Shown: positions 6,998 through 17,118 of the stretch, piece after piece
How the letters are laid out: each line of letters begins with the position of its first letter
How positions within the stretch are numbered: position 1 is the stretch's first letter
Notes under the pieces: model-generated
What the model saw: only the letters and a program-made list of their open reading frames with translations
What the model was told of the DNA's origin: nothing
Databases searched by the model: none
Made by a program: the position numbers and the translations under genes
Assembly (NCBI GenBank): GCA_011526095.1
Contig: WYBA01000166.1
Span: forward strand, 1-64,000
Reading direction: 5' to 3'
Source of the DNA: Myxococcales bacterium
GTDB lineage: Bacteria; Myxococcota_A; Polyangia; Haliangiales; Haliangiaceae
DNA: 64,000 nt

Positions 6998-9532
6998 ATG
7001 CGTCCGATTCGCCGGGATGGCTGTGCTCTCGTCTGCGCTTTCTTGACCGCCGGGTCACTGACGATCGTCGGGGGCTGCGGCCTCGAGCTCGATCCACCAC
7101 CGCCGATCATCCACGCCCGGTTCGACCCGGACGCCAAGGTGATCCCGATGCCGACCGACGTGCTGCGCGATGACGCGGCCGGCCGGCTCGACCTGCCGAT
7201 CGACGACACGCTGTCGGCCGCCGAGGTCGAGCTCTACGAGTGGCTCAACACCATGGACGGCTGGTCGAGCGCGTCGGCCGCCGAGGTCGAGTTCACCGGC
7301 GAGATCGATCCGGCCACGGTCACGCCCGACACCCTCCAGGTGTGGGAGTGGCGCGAGACGCCGCAGCGGGTGGACGGCGTGACGATCGAGATCGCCGAGG
7401 ACGAGCGGTCGCTGCGGATCGTCCCGCCGCGCACCGGCTGGACGCGCGGCGCGCGCTACGTCGTCGCGATGCGCGGCGGCGAGGCCGGCGTCGAGGGCGG
7501 CGCGGGCGAGAAGGTCGAGTGCGACGCCGCGTTCTACTTCCTGCGCCAGACCGAGCGGCTCGACACGCCCGCGCACGAGCGCGCGTTCCCCGGCGACACG
7601 CGCGCCGAGCGCCAGGACAAGGCGGCGCAGCTCGAGGAGATCCGCGCCGACCTCGAGCCGATGTTCACGTTCTTCGGCGAGCGCGGGATCCCGCGCGCCG
7701 AGGTCGCGGCGCTGTGGAGCTTCACCGTCACCGAGCGGGTCGAGCTGGCGATGGACGAGGCGTCCCAGCGCATGCCGCTGCCGATCGACCTGCTGGTCGA
7801 CCCGGGCACCGGGCGGATCCACCTGCCGCACGCGGCGTGGGACACGCAGACGGTGATGGACGCCAAGGACAAGCTCGCCGCCTACGACGGCTTCGGCACG
7901 TCGATGGGGACGCTGTTCGGGTTCACCGGGCCGGTCGACCCGGCGACGATCACAGAGGACACGGTCGAGCTGTGGGCGATCCCGGCCGGCGGCACGCCGG
8001 CGCGGGTGCCGGCCACGGTCGAGCTGCTCGCCGACGGCCAGCACGTCGAGCTGACGCCGACCGGCGCGCCGCTGGCCGAGCGCACCCGCCACGCCGTCAT
8101 CGTGCGCCCGGGCGTGCGCGCCGCCGACGGCACCGAGATCGCGCTGATGCCGGCGGGGCGGCTGCTGCAGGCGCGCGCGCCGGTGTTCGACGGCGCGGCG
8201 TCGCTGGTCGGCCCGGTCGACGACGACGACGCGGTCAAGCTCGAGCGCGTCCGCGCCGACACGACCGCGTTCCTCGACGACGGCGCGATCGGCGGCGACG
8301 TCCTCGCCGCGTGGACGTTCACGACGATGTCGATCCGCGCGCCGATCGAGCAGCTGATCGCGGCGCCGGCGTCGCTCGGCGTGTCGCCCGATCCCAAGGA
8401 CGTCGTCCACATGACCTTGGGTGAGGCGTTCGCCGACTTCCCGCTGGCGATCGGCTCGCTGCTGTACGTCGGCGACGTCTATCACGGCACGATCGAGTCG
8501 CCGGTGTTCCTCGACCCGCGCACCCGCGGGTTCCGCCAGGACGGCGGCCACCGCGTCGAGGACCTCGCGTTCACGATGACGGTGCCGCGCGACCTGCCCG
8601 AGGGCGAGCCCGCCCCGGTCGTGATCTTCGGCCACGCCCTGATGACCGAGCGCCGGTTCGTGCTCGCGGTCAGCGATCAGCTCGCGCGCCGCGGGTTCGT
8701 CGTGATCTCGATCGACATGCCGATGCACGGCACGCGCAGCCACTGCTGGACCGAGGGCCCGCTCAGCGTGCCCGACCCGACGACCGGGGAGCTGACCAAC
8801 CTGGCCAGCCCGTGCGAGGCCGGCGCGAGCTGCGGCGACGAGGGCCAGTGCGTCGACGCCCAGGGCAACGTCCAGCCGATGGCGAAGTGGCCGGTGATCA
8901 CGATGCCGACCGCGTCGGGCGCGGCGTTCATCGAGATCGAGCACATCTCGAACACCCGCGACCACTTCCTCCAGGCGCAGGTCGACAACGCGGCGCTCTT
9001 GCGGTCGCTGCAGCAGGGCGCGTGGCAGGAGGTGATCGGCGCGCCGATCGACCCGGACCGGATCTACTACGCCGGGCAGTCGCTCGGCGGCGTGCTCGGC
9101 GGGACGTTCGTCGCGCTCCACCCCGAGATCAAGGACGCGGTGCTCAACGTCCCCGGCGCCGACACGGTCGACATGTTCAAGGACTCGCCGTTCTTCTCGG
9201 GCCACGTCGACGCGTTCTTCACCCGCGAGGGCGTCGAGCCCGAGAGCTTCGACGGCCACCGCTTCCTCAACGTCGCGCGGTGGTTCATGGACGCCGCCGA
9301 CCCGGCGAGCTTCGCCTCCGAGCTCACGGTCAACCGCGACGTGCTGCTGCAGATGGCCACGCTCGACTTCATCATCCCCAACAGCTCGACGCTCACGCTC
9401 GAGGCGCTGTCGGGCGCGCCGCGCCGCGACTACGTCGCCGAGCACGCGTTCCTCGTCATCCCGGTCGAGCCCGAGTACGGGCGCGGCGTGTCGGATCTGG
9501 CGCGGTTCCTCGCCGGGGAGTGGCGGCCGTGA
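6998..9532 (+). CDS. VolA-like surface lipase/lysophospholipase lipoprotein
   Basis: 844 residues. The start at 6998 follows GAGGGGG and begins a lipoprotein signal (IVGGC). The N-terminal 500 residues contain repeated beta-sandwich-like segments (FTGEIDPATVTPDTLQVWE, FTGPVDPATITEDTVELW) as in the bacterial virulence-factor-lipase N-terminal family. The C-terminal third is an alpha/beta hydrolase with an oxyanion-type GHA at about 545 and nucleophile elbow GQSLGG at 693-698 (Ser695). It overlaps a FadL-type gene by GTGA. In Vibrio cholerae the lysophospholipase VolA is encoded next to fadL, which imports the released fatty acid; the same pairing here supports lipid scavenging at the cell surface. 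The exact substrate is unproven. Confidence 0.8.
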   Translation: MRPIRRDGCALVCAFLTAGSLTIVGGCGLELDPPPPIIHARFDPDAKVIPMPTDVLRDDAAGRLDLPIDDTLSAAEVELYEWLNTMDGWSSASAAEVEFTGEIDPATVTPDTLQVWEWRETPQRVDGVTIEIAEDERSLRIVPPRTGWTRGARYVVAMRGGEAGVEGGAGEKVECDAAFYFLRQTERLDTPAHERAFPGDTRAERQDKAAQLEEIRADLEPMFTFFGERGIPRAEVAALWSFTVTERVELAMDEASQRMPLPIDLLVDPGTGRIHLPHAAWDTQTVMDAKDKLAAYDGFGTSMGTLFGFTGPVDPATITEDTVELWAIPAGGTPARVPATVELLADGQHVELTPTGAPLAERTRHAVIVRPGVRAADGTEIALMPAGRLLQARAPVFDGAASLVGPVDDDDAVKLERVRADTTAFLDDGAIGGDVLAAWTFTTMSIRAPIEQLIAAPASLGVSPDPKDVVHMTLGEAFADFPLAIGSLLYVGDVYHGTIESPVFLDPRTRGFRQDGGHRVEDLAFTMTVPRDLPEGEPAPVVIFGHALMTERRFVLAVSDQLARRGFVVISIDMPMHGTRSHCWTEGPLSVPDPTTGELTNLASPCEAGASCGDEGQCVDAQGNVQPMAKWPVITMPTASGAAFIEIEHISNTRDHFLQAQVDNAALLRSLQQGAWQEVIGAPIDPDRIYYAGQSLGGVLGGTFVALHPEIKDAVLNVPGADTVDMFKDSPFFSGHVDAFFTREGVEPESFDGHRFLNVARWFMDAADPASFASELTVNRDVLLQMATLDFIIPNSSTLTLEALSGAPRRDYVAEHAFLVIPVEPEYGRGVSDLARFLAGEWRP

Positions 9533-10719
9533 GGGCGGCGACGTTCGCGGCGGCGGCCGCAACGATCCTGCTCCCGGCCGCGGCGCACGCCGGCGGCTAC
9601 GCGATCGGCGACCAGTCGGTGGTCGCCGCCGGCACCGGCGGCGCGTCGACCGCGCGCGACGACGACGCCGGCGCGGCCTGGTACAACCCGGCCGCGCTGG
9701 TCGACGGCGGTGGCTGGCGCGTCGGGCTCAACGTCGCGCTGGCGATGTCCCGGCTCGACGCCGAGGACCCCGACGGCGCGTGGGCGGCCGAGACCGAGGG
9801 CGGCGTCGCCCCGGTGCCGAACCTGCACCTGGCGTGGGCCGGAGGCGACTGGGGCGCGGGCGTCTCGGTCGGCGTGCCGTATGGCGGCAACGTCCGGTGG
9901 CCGGACGGCTGGGAGGGCAGCCACGAGATCGTGGCGAGCCAGCTCCAGGTCGTGCGGATCGCGCCGTTCGTCGGCTACCGCCGCGGCGCGCTGCGCGTCG
10001 CGGCGGGCGTCCACGTCGACCTCGCGCACCTGGCGATCGAGCGCGGGCTCGACTTCGTCGACGCCGAGGGCGACGTGCTGATCGATCTGCGCGGCGCGGG
10101 CATGGGCGCCGACGCCTCGGCGTGGATCGACCTGGGCGAGGTCGACGTCGGGGTCAGCTACAAGAGCCGCACGACCGTCGCGCTCGACGGCGAGGCCGAC
10201 TTCACCGCGCCCGACGCGTTCGCGATGCGGCTGGTCGATCAGGGCGCGACGTCGACGCTGCGCTTGCCCGACCGCGTCGCGCTCGGCGCGGCGTGGCGGC
10301 GCGGCGCGCTCGCCGCGTTCGGCGACGTCGAGGTCACCGCCTGGGGCGTCAACGAGGCGCAGGTGATCGACTTCGACGAGGAGCAGACGCCGAACGCGAC
10401 CCAGGTCAACGACTGGCGGACGACCGTGGCCGTCCGCGCCGGCGGCGAGTGGCGGCGCGGCGCCACCGCGGTCCGCGCCGGCGCCTACGTCGACCCGACC
10501 CCGACGCGCGCCGAGCGGCTCGCGCCGTCGTCGCCGGACTCGACCCGGCTCGGCGTCACCCTGGGCGGTTCGCGTCGCCTCGGCGACGGCGTCGCGCTCG
10601 ACGGCTACTACGGTTACATGCACCTCGCCGGTCAGACCTCGCAGAACGTCGACGCGCTGATGGCCAGCTACGGCGGCCGCGCCCACTTCCTCGGCGTGGC
10701 CGTCCGGCTCGATCGCTAG
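9529..10719 (+). CDS. FadL/OMPP1-family outer-membrane fatty-acid channel
   Basis: 396 residues from a GTG that overlaps the upstream stop (GTGA). A cleavable signal peptide ends in AHA. The mature N-terminus (GGYAIGDQSVVAAGTGGAS) and the AWYNPAAL motif are the hallmarks of the FadL family, followed by alternating beta strands and a C-terminal strand ending in AVRLDR. Family members let long-chain fatty acids or other hydrophobic compounds diffuse across the outer membrane. Translational coupling to the VolA-like lipase suggests that the lipase releases fatty acids which this barrel takes up. It converges with a minus-strand gene 28 bases downstream. Confidence 0.88.
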   Translation: MRAATFAAAAATILLPAAAHAGGYAIGDQSVVAAGTGGASTARDDDAGAAWYNPAALVDGGGWRVGLNVALAMSRLDAEDPDGAWAAETEGGVAPVPNLHLAWAGGDWGAGVSVGVPYGGNVRWPDGWEGSHEIVASQLQVVRIAPFVGYRRGALRVAAGVHVDLAHLAIERGLDFVDAEGDVLIDLRGAGMGADASAWIDLGEVDVGVSYKSRTTVALDGEADFTAPDAFAMRLVDQGATSTLRLPDRVALGAAWRRGALAAFGDVEVTAWGVNEAQVIDFDEEQTPNATQVNDWRTTVAVRAGGEWRRGATAVRAGAYVDPTPTRAERLAPSSPDSTRLGVTLGGSRRLGDGVALDGYYGYMHLAGQTSQNVDALMASYGGRAHFLGVAVRLDR

Positions 10720-10747
10720 CTACTAGCCGCGGCTGCCCGCGCGCGGC

Positions 10748-11575
10748 TCATCCGACGAGCCGCTGGAGCTGCGCCTCGAGCACGCCCGCGAGCTGCCAGA
10801 CGTGGGATGGGAGCTTGCGGCCGGGAGCGTTGCCCTCCCACGGGTGCGGCGGGTTCGCGTCCGCCTTCAGCGCGTGCAGGAACGCGATCTCGCCAAGCAC
10901 CAGCGACGCCAGATCGAAGACGTCCGACGGGACGATCTGCGCCTCGTCGCCCGCGACCATCGCCCCGGCGATGACGGGGTGGCCGGCGCGTTCGATCAGC
11001 GCGCGCGTCGCACCCAGGCACGCGGTGAGGCGGGCGTAGCAGTCGGCGGGGCGCTTGCCACCGACGTAGGCCGCGGGCGCCGGAGGGGCTTCGCCGGTCA
11101 ACCTCGCGGCGTACGACACGGCGAGGGCGACCTGCTGGAACACGTCGGCCGGCGCGAACGGACGCTCGAGCAGCAAGTTGATCTGGCGATCCGTCGTCGC
11201 CAGCACGCCGAACACATCCGACGGCGTGTTCTCGGTCCGGGCGGGCAAGGGACCCGCTGGCCCGAGCCCGAGCGCCTTGGTCACCTCGGCGAGCTCGGCC
11301 GCGGCCGCGCTGATGACCGCGTGGACGTGCCGGGGCTCGATCAGGTGGATCGGCGGGGCGTGCGGGACGATCGCGAGCGGATCGCCGCCGAGCTCGTGGC
11401 AAAGGCGATCCGCCTTGCGGAACACCGCGAGCGCCTGGAACCAGCACTCGCGGGGCGAGGCGCCGGTGACCCGCACCGGCGGGCGAGTGTCCACCGGGCG
11501 GCCCATCTCGACGCGGATGCGCTCGACCTCGCCCGCGAGGTGAGCGGCGCTGACGAAACAATCGGCAGGTTGCAT
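10748..11575 (-). CDS. Unknown protein with repeated P-(A/S)-D-(C/V)-(F/Y) helical motif
   Basis: 275 residues from ATG 11575; an in-frame ATG at 11593 would add six residues and neither has a strong ribosome site. I do not recognise the family. There is no signal peptide or membrane span. A short motif recurs five times, each before a predicted helix: PADCF near 3, PSDVF near 118, PADVF near 142, PADCY near 177 and PSDVF near 218. This suggests an alpha-helical repeat fold, possibly a scaffold. It lies downstream of the GH15 gene on the same strand with 94 bases between them, so it may be read through from the trehalose operon. Confidence 0.7.
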   Translation of the reverse strand: MQPADCFVSAAHLAGEVERIRVEMGRPVDTRPPVRVTGASPRECWFQALAVFRKADRLCHELGGDPLAIVPHAPPIHLIEPRHVHAVISAAAAELAEVTKALGLGPAGPLPARTENTPSDVFGVLATTDRQINLLLERPFAPADVFQQVALAVSYAARLTGEAPPAPAAYVGGKRPADCYARLTACLGATRALIERAGHPVIAGAMVAGDEAQIVPSDVFDLASLVLGEIAFLHALKADANPPHPWEGNAPGRKLPSHVWQLAGVLEAQLQRLVG

Positions 11576-11616
11576 GGCGCCAACGTAACACATGGGCTCC
11601 CATGGAGCGGCGCGGC

Positions 11617-11633
11617 AGGACGGTGACCGTCCT
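11617..11633. promoter_or_regulatory. 17-bp palindrome between the GH15 gene and the unknown gene
   Basis: AGGACGGTGACCGTCCT is an 8+1+8 perfect palindrome in the short gap between GH15 and the downstream gene. It could be an operator or part of a terminator hairpin, but the one-base centre makes a tight hairpin unlikely and no T-run follows. Confidence 0.3.
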
Positions 11634-11669
11634 CGATGCCGCGTGGCCCCCCCGGGCCGGCCGCGCCCG

Positions 11670-13529
11670 CTACCGCGGCGGCGGCGCGCGGTGCGCCCAC
11701 GCGCCGACGCGGCCGTCGCGCGCCTCGAGCAGGTCGCCGATCGTCATCGCCGCGTTGATCAGGCCGACGTGGGTGTAGGCCTGCGGGAAGTTGCCGAGCA
11801 GCGCGCCGCTCTGCGGGTCGATGTCCTCGCTGAACAGGCCAACCGGGTTGGCGAACGACAGCACGTGGTGGAACACGCGCACCGCGTCGTCGAGCCGGCC
11901 GGCGAGCGCGAGCGCCTCGGCCCACCAGAACGAGCAGATCGTGAACGCGCTGGCCGTGTCGCCGAAGTCGTCGTGGTTGCGGTAGCGCCGCATCAGCCCG
12001 TCCGGCGCGAGCAGCCGTTCGTACGCGTCGACCGTCGACAGGAACCGCGGGTCGCGCGCGCTGAGCAGACCGACCGTCGGCAGCAGCAGCAGCGAGGCGT
12101 CGGGGTGCTCGCCGTCGAGCGCCTGGGTGAAGTAGCCCAGGCGCGACGAGTACCCGCGCGCCAGCACGACGTCACGCTCGGCGTCGGCCGTGCGCTGCCA
12201 GCTCGCCGCCAGCTCGGCGTGGCCGAGCCGCCGCGCCAAGGTCGCGCCGCGCTCGATCGCCACCGCGCACATCGCGCGCGAGAACGTGTAGTTGCGCAAC
12301 AGCGAGCGGAACTCCCAGATGCTGGTGTCCGGCACCGGCGCGAGCGCGATCGCCTCCTCGACGAGGCGCTTGATCAGCGGGAACAGCGCGGCCTCGTCGT
12401 CGTGGACGATCCGCGGGTCGCAGATCAACGTCTCGAGGCACAGCATCAGCTCGCCCATCAGGTCGTGCTGGCGCTGGGTCGCCGCCGCGTTGCCGATCCG
12501 CACCCAGCCGTTGCCGCCGAACCCCGCGAGCTCCGGGAGGATCATCTCCTCGAGATCTCGCCCGCCGTCGAGCCGGTACAGCGGCTGGAGCGGCCCGGCC
12601 TCGGCGACGTCGCGCAGGAACGCCAGGAACCGCTCGCCCTCGCGCAGGTGCGACAGCCGGCGCAGCGCCTCGACCACGAACGCCGCGTCGCGCAGCCAGC
12701 AGAACCGGTAGTCCCACGTCCGCGGGGTCCCCATCGCCTCGGGGATGCTCGTCGTCGTCGCGGCGATCACGGCGCCGGTGTCCGCGTACAGGTGGAGCTT
12801 GAGGCACAAGGCCGAGCGCAGCACCGCGTCCGGCGCGAAGCTCGGCAGCGAGCATGTCTTGGCCCAGTTGCGCCACGCCACGACCGTGAGGTCGAGCGCC
12901 TCCTGCACCTGCGCCATCCCCGTCGGGTGATCGCGACAGCCGTGGCGCAGCGACACGAACACCGGCTCGCGCAGCACGAAGTCGCGCCCCGCCGCGACGT
13001 AGTCGGGCGGCAGGTTCGTCGCGACGTGGTAGCGATCGCCGCCGCCGCCGGCGGTGGTGATCACGAGGCCGTCGTCGCACACCGCGACCGTGGCGCGCCC
13101 GCGCCCGTAGTCCGGCGCCGGCGACAGATCGATCCGCAGCCGCGGCGCGCCGCGCACCGGGCGGATCAGGCGGATCAGCTCGGCCGGCGCGCGGTGGCCG
13201 ATCGGCTGCGGGATCCACGGCGCGAAGTCGATCACCTCGAACGCCGTGCCGTCGTCCTCGAACCGCGTGACCAGCACGTTGGTGTTGCGCAGGTACGAGA
13301 GCTGGCCGCGGACCTCGACGCCGTTCCACAGCACGCGCAGCGTGCCGCCCCGCTCGGTGTCGAGCAGCCGGCCGAAGATCGACGGCGCGTCGAACCGCGG
13401 CATGCACAGCCACTCGACCGCCGTCGTCGGCGAGATCAGCGCGAGGATCCGGCCGTTGCCGACCGCGCCGTGGTCGAGCCGCGGCACCGGCAGCTCGGGC
13501 GGGACGGTCGTCGGCGTGGTGCGGCTCAC
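11670..13529 (-). CDS. Glycoside hydrolase family 15 (trehalase/glucoamylase-like)
   Basis: 619 residues. GTG at 13529 overlaps the otsAB stop (GTGA); a longer frame continues upstream, but the protein begins naturally with PRLDHGAVGNGRILALIS. An N-terminal beta-domain (about 20-220) is followed by an alpha/alpha-barrel with TWDYRFCWLRDAAF, DTSIWEFR (general-acid region) and GNFPQAYTHVGLINAA, all signatures of bacterial GH15. Cytoplasmic, no signal. Members hydrolyse alpha-glucosides, and several bacterial ones are trehalases. Coupling to the trehalose-6-phosphate synthase/phosphatase gene suggests trehalose turnover, so the cell could drain the solute after stress. Substrate is inferred from context. 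Confidence 0.88.
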   Translation of the reverse strand: MSRTTPTTVPPELPVPRLDHGAVGNGRILALISPTTAVEWLCMPRFDAPSIFGRLLDTERGGTLRVLWNGVEVRGQLSYLRNTNVLVTRFEDDGTAFEVIDFAPWIPQPIGHRAPAELIRLIRPVRGAPRLRIDLSPAPDYGRGRATVAVCDDGLVITTAGGGGDRYHVATNLPPDYVAAGRDFVLREPVFVSLRHGCRDHPTGMAQVQEALDLTVVAWRNWAKTCSLPSFAPDAVLRSALCLKLHLYADTGAVIAATTTSIPEAMGTPRTWDYRFCWLRDAAFVVEALRRLSHLREGERFLAFLRDVAEAGPLQPLYRLDGGRDLEEMILPELAGFGGNGWVRIGNAAATQRQHDLMGELMLCLETLICDPRIVHDDEAALFPLIKRLVEEAIALAPVPDTSIWEFRSLLRNYTFSRAMCAVAIERGATLARRLGHAELAASWQRTADAERDVVLARGYSSRLGYFTQALDGEHPDASLLLLPTVGLLSARDPRFLSTVDAYERLLAPDGLMRRYRNHDDFGDTASAFTICSFWWAEALALAGRLDDAVRVFHHVLSFANPVGLFSEDIDPQSGALLGNFPQAYTHVGLINAAMTIGDLLEARDGRVGAWAHRAPPPR

Positions 13530-15703
13530 CGCAGCCCCCGCAGCAGCGCGCGGACATCGTCGGGGCCGTCGACGCGGTAGGCCGCGCCGCTCGCGCCGGC
13601 GCCGACGCGCAGCGTGATCGCGCCGGGGGGCGCCGCGGCGAACATGTCCTCGTCGGTGCGGTCGTCGCCGGCGATCAGCACCGCGCGGTCCGCCGCGCCC
13701 TCGCCGAGGATCCGGCGGACCGCGCCGCCCTTGTCGACGCCGCGCATGCGCACCTCGATCACCTTCGCGCCGTCGAGCAACGCCAGCGACGGCGGGAGCG
13801 AGGCGCTGAGCTGCTGGCGGAGCTCGGCCGCGCGCCGCGCCGCGAGCCGCGGCTCGACCATGCGGTAGTGCCACGCCAGCGACGACCCCTTGGTCTCGAT
13901 GAAGCTCCCCGGCGTGCGCGCGCTCGCCCGGGTCATCGCGACCTGGGCGACCGCCAGCGAGTCCGGCGACGCGTCGGCGACCGCCTCCCACACGCCGCCC
14001 GGCGGGCGCAGCCAGTAGCCGTGCTCGGCGCACAGCCCGATCGGCAGGTCGCCGAACCAGGCGTCGAGCGACGCGCGGCTCCGCCCGGAGACCAGGTGCA
14101 CCTCCGTGTGACCGGCGGTGCCGAGCGCGCGGAGCAAGGCGCGGAGCTCCTCGTCGGGGAACGCCAGCTCCGGCATCGACGCGAACGAGACGAGCGTCCC
14201 GTCATAGTCGAGCAGCAGGGCGCGGCGCGGCGCGGCGCGGAGCACCGCCAGCGCCGCGTCCAGCGGCGTCGACGCGCCCGAGGCGATCACCGGCGCCGCG
14301 GCGTGCGCGGCGTCGAGGTCGTCGAGGAACCGCCCGGCCCACGCCCGGACGTCGTTGCGGAACACCGTGCCGCGCAGCGCCGTCATCCGCGCCTGCTGCT
14401 CGGGTGCGCTCATCTCCAGCGCGCGGCGGATGGCGCCCGCGGTGCCGTCGACGTCGTACGGGTTGACCAGCAGCGCCTCGCGCAGCTCGGCCGCCGCGCC
14501 GGCGAGCTCGCTGAGCACCAGCACGCCGTGCTCGTCGGTCCGGCTGGCGCAGTACTCCTTGGCGACGAGGTTCATCCCGTCGCGCAGCGGCGTCACGAGC
14601 ATGACGTCGGCGGCGCGGTACAGCGCCGCGAGCTCGGTCGCGGACACCGAGCGGTACATGAACTGGATCGGGGTCCACACCGGCGTGCCGAACCGGCCGT
14701 TGATCCGTCCGACCAGCTCGTTGACGTCGCGCCGGAACGTGTCGTACTCGGCGGAGCGCTCGCGCGTCGGCACGGCGAGCTGGACCAGCTGGACCCGCTC
14801 GCGCCACGCCGGCCACCGCTCGAGCAGCCGCTCGAACGACAGCAGGCGCCGCGGCAGCCCCTTGGTGTAGTCCAGGCGATCGACGCCGAGCACGACCCGC
14901 TCGACCCGGGCGCTCGCCTTCCACTCGCTCGCCTGGCCGATCACCTCGGGCGCGTCGGCCTGGCTGGCGTGGTGGTGGGCGTCGATCCCGATCGGGTAGG
15001 CGCCGACGCGGACGCGACGGTCCTCGTACGTCAGCTCGTCGCCCAGCTCCTCGGCGCCGACGAGCTGGGTCGCGGCGTAGCGGACCTGGTGGGCGTAGTC
15101 GGCGGTGTGGAGCCCGACGAGGTCCGCGCCGAGCACGCCGCGCAGCAGCTCCTCGCGCCACGGCAGGATGCGGAACACCTCCGCGGCGGGGAACGGGATG
15201 TGGAGGAAGAACCCGATCGCGGCCCCGGGCAGGCGGCGCCGCACCAGGCCCGGCACGAGCATCAGGTGGTAGTCGTGGATCCAGATCCGGTCGCCGGGGC
15301 GCCACGTCGCGGCGATCTGCGCGGCGAACCGCTCGTTGACCTCGCGGTAGACGGCCCAGTCGCGTCCCGGGTCGCGGCGCACGACGTCGGTGAGGTAGTG
15401 GAACAGCGGCCACAGCACGCCGTTGGCGAGGCCGTCGTAGTAGCGCGACACCTCCGACGCCGACAGCTCGATCGGCACGAGCCGACGCGTGTGCAGCGCG
15501 TCGGCGGCGTGGGCGCGCGCCGCGGCGCTGGCGCGCCCGAGGTCGCCCGGCCAGCCCAGCCACAGCGACTCGCCGCGCGCGTGGACGCCGGCCAGCGCGC
15601 TGGCGAGGCCGCCCGAGGACGGCCGCAGCTCGACGTCGTCGCCGTCGAGATCGACCGTGACCGGCAGGCGGTTCGAGACGATCAGATCGCGCGCCATGGT
15701 CAT
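13526..15703 (-). CDS. otsAB: Bifunctional trehalose-6-phosphate synthase/phosphatase (OtsA-OtsB fusion)
   Basis: 725 residues. ATG 15703 overlaps the nhaA stop (ATGA); ATG 15697 is a near alternative. Residues 1-465 are a GT20 synthase: [30 protein letters not shown] and [13 protein letters not shown] bind UDP-glucose and glucose-6-phosphate. Residues about 490-725 are a HAD phosphatase with LLLDYDGTL near 498, VSGRSR and [10 protein letters not shown]. Together they make trehalose from UDP-glucose and glucose-6-phosphate in one polypeptide. The fusion is common in eukaryotes and known in some bacteria. It lies between a Na+/H+ antiporter and a GH15 hydrolase in an overlapping operon, which points to salt and osmotic stress. 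Confidence 0.94.
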   Translation of the reverse strand: MTMARDLIVSNRLPVTVDLDGDDVELRPSSGGLASALAGVHARGESLWLGWPGDLGRASAAARAHAADALHTRRLVPIELSASEVSRYYDGLANGVLWPLFHYLTDVVRRDPGRDWAVYREVNERFAAQIAATWRPGDRIWIHDYHLMLVPGLVRRRLPGAAIGFFLHIPFPAAEVFRILPWREELLRGVLGADLVGLHTADYAHQVRYAATQLVGAEELGDELTYEDRRVRVGAYPIGIDAHHHASQADAPEVIGQASEWKASARVERVVLGVDRLDYTKGLPRRLLSFERLLERWPAWRERVQLVQLAVPTRERSAEYDTFRRDVNELVGRINGRFGTPVWTPIQFMYRSVSATELAALYRAADVMLVTPLRDGMNLVAKEYCASRTDEHGVLVLSELAGAAAELREALLVNPYDVDGTAGAIRRALEMSAPEQQARMTALRGTVFRNDVRAWAGRFLDDLDAAHAAAPVIASGASTPLDAALAVLRAAPRRALLLDYDGTLVSFASMPELAFPDEELRALLRALGTAGHTEVHLVSGRSRASLDAWFGDLPIGLCAEHGYWLRPPGGVWEAVADASPDSLAVAQVAMTRASARTPGSFIETKGSSLAWHYRMVEPRLAARRAAELRQQLSASLPPSLALLDGAKVIEVRMRGVDKGGAVRRILGEGAADRAVLIAGDDRTDEDMFAAAPPGAITLRVGAGASGAAYRVDGPDDVRALLRGLR

Positions 15704-17112
15704 GCCTCCGTCGACGCCTCCGCCTCGTCCGCCGTCTGGGCCGCGCCGGCCGCCGGCGCCACCGGGAGCAGCGCCCGCCCGGCGATCAGCGCGATCACCG
15801 CGGCGGTCGCGGACGCGATCAGCACGGCGAGCTTCGCCGTCGAGTGCAGCGCGGGCGACGCCGGGAACGCCAGCGCGGCGATGAACAGCGCCATCGTGAA
15901 CCCGATCCCGGCGACGACGCCGACGACGGTCACGCCCTTCCAGTCGACGCCGCGCGGCAGCGACGCCAGCCGCAGCTTGACCGCGAGCCAGCACGCGAGC
16001 ACGACGCCGAGCGGCTTGCCGACGACCAGGCCGAGCGCGATGCCGAGCAGCACGCCCGGTGAGGCGCCGAGGTCGAGCCCGCCGAGGTCGACGCCGGCGT
16101 TGGCGAGCGCGAAGATCGGCATGATCGCGTAGGCGACCCACGGGTGCAGCGCGTGCTCCAGCCGCTCCACCGGCGACACCGCCTCGCGGTGGGCGCGGCG
16201 GATCGCGTCGAGCGGCTCGGCCAGATCGTGCGCCGTCGCGCCGGGCTGCGCGCACCGCGCCTCCAGCTCGTCGAGGTGGGCGCGGCTGGCGTCGAGGAAC
16301 CCGCGCACGCCGAACCACGCGCGCGCCGGGGTCAGCAGGCCCGTGATCACGCCGGCGATCGTCGGGTGGACGCCGCCGGCGAGCACGCCGGCCCACAGCA
16401 CCGCGCCCGCCGGCACGTAGACCCAGGCGTTGCGCACGCCGAGCGCCTGCAGCAGCAGGATCCCGGCGATGCCGCCGCCGGCGATCGCGAACCCGGCCAG
16501 CTCCACGCCCGAGGAGTAGAAGATCGCGATCACGACGATCGCGCCGATGTCGTCGATGATCGCGAGCGCGAGCAGCATCACCCGCAGCGCCGCGGGCACG
16601 CGCTTGCCGAGCAGCGCCAGCACGCCGACCGCGAACGCGATGTCCGTCGCCATCGGGACGCCCCAGCCCTGGCCGGCCTCGCCGCCGGGCGCGAGCGCGA
16701 CGTAGATCGCCGCGGGCGCGAGCATCCCGCCGAGCGCGGCGACGATCGGCAGGGCGGCGCGGCGCAGCTCGCTCAGCTCGCCGCCGTGCATCTCGCGCCG
16801 GATCTCGAGCCCGACCACGAAGAAGAACACCGCCATGAGCACGTCGTTGACGACGAAGTGCAGCGTCGTGTCGACCGCCCACGGCCCGAGCGCGAGCGCG
16901 ATCGGCGTCTCCCACAGCGCGTGGTAGCTGTGGGCCCACGGCGAGTTGGCCCAGATCAGCGCGACCGCGGCGGCGATCAGCAGGATGATGCCGCTGGCGG
17001 CCTCGATCGCGAGGAACCGCTCGAGCGGACGGACGAGCACGCGCGCGACGCGTCGGGCGACGGGTGACGAGCCGGGCGCGGCGGGGAGATGGGAGGTGTC
17101 GGGTGAGGTCAT
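15700..17112 (-). CDS. nhaA: Na+/H+ antiporter NhaA
   Basis: 470 residues from ATG 17112 (MTSPDTSHL); a longer frame begins 51 bases upstream. About twelve membrane helices. The ion-binding double aspartate is present ([13 protein letters not shown]), as are the [12 protein letters not shown] helix, [11 protein letters not shown] and GFTMALFIA of the NhaA family. It exchanges external protons for cytoplasmic Na+ or Li+ at the inner membrane. Its stop overlaps otsAB, so sodium export and trehalose synthesis are probably made from one mRNA. The gene has a long structured leader (17119-17230). The C-terminal 40 residues are Ala/Glu-rich and not conserved. Confidence 0.95.
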   Translation of the reverse strand: MTSPDTSHLPAAPGSSPVARRVARVLVRPLERFLAIEAASGIILLIAAAVALIWANSPWAHSYHALWETPIALALGPWAVDTTLHFVVNDVLMAVFFFVVGLEIRREMHGGELSELRRAALPIVAALGGMLAPAAIYVALAPGGEAGQGWGVPMATDIAFAVGVLALLGKRVPAALRVMLLALAIIDDIGAIVVIAIFYSSGVELAGFAIAGGGIAGILLLQALGVRNAWVYVPAGAVLWAGVLAGGVHPTIAGVITGLLTPARAWFGVRGFLDASRAHLDELEARCAQPGATAHDLAEPLDAIRRAHREAVSPVERLEHALHPWVAYAIMPIFALANAGVDLGGLDLGASPGVLLGIALGLVVGKPLGVVLACWLAVKLRLASLPRGVDWKGVTVVGVVAGIGFTMALFIAALAFPASPALHSTAKLAVLIASATAAVIALIAGRALLPVAPAAGAAQTADEAEASTEA

Positions 17113-17118
17113 GATCGG

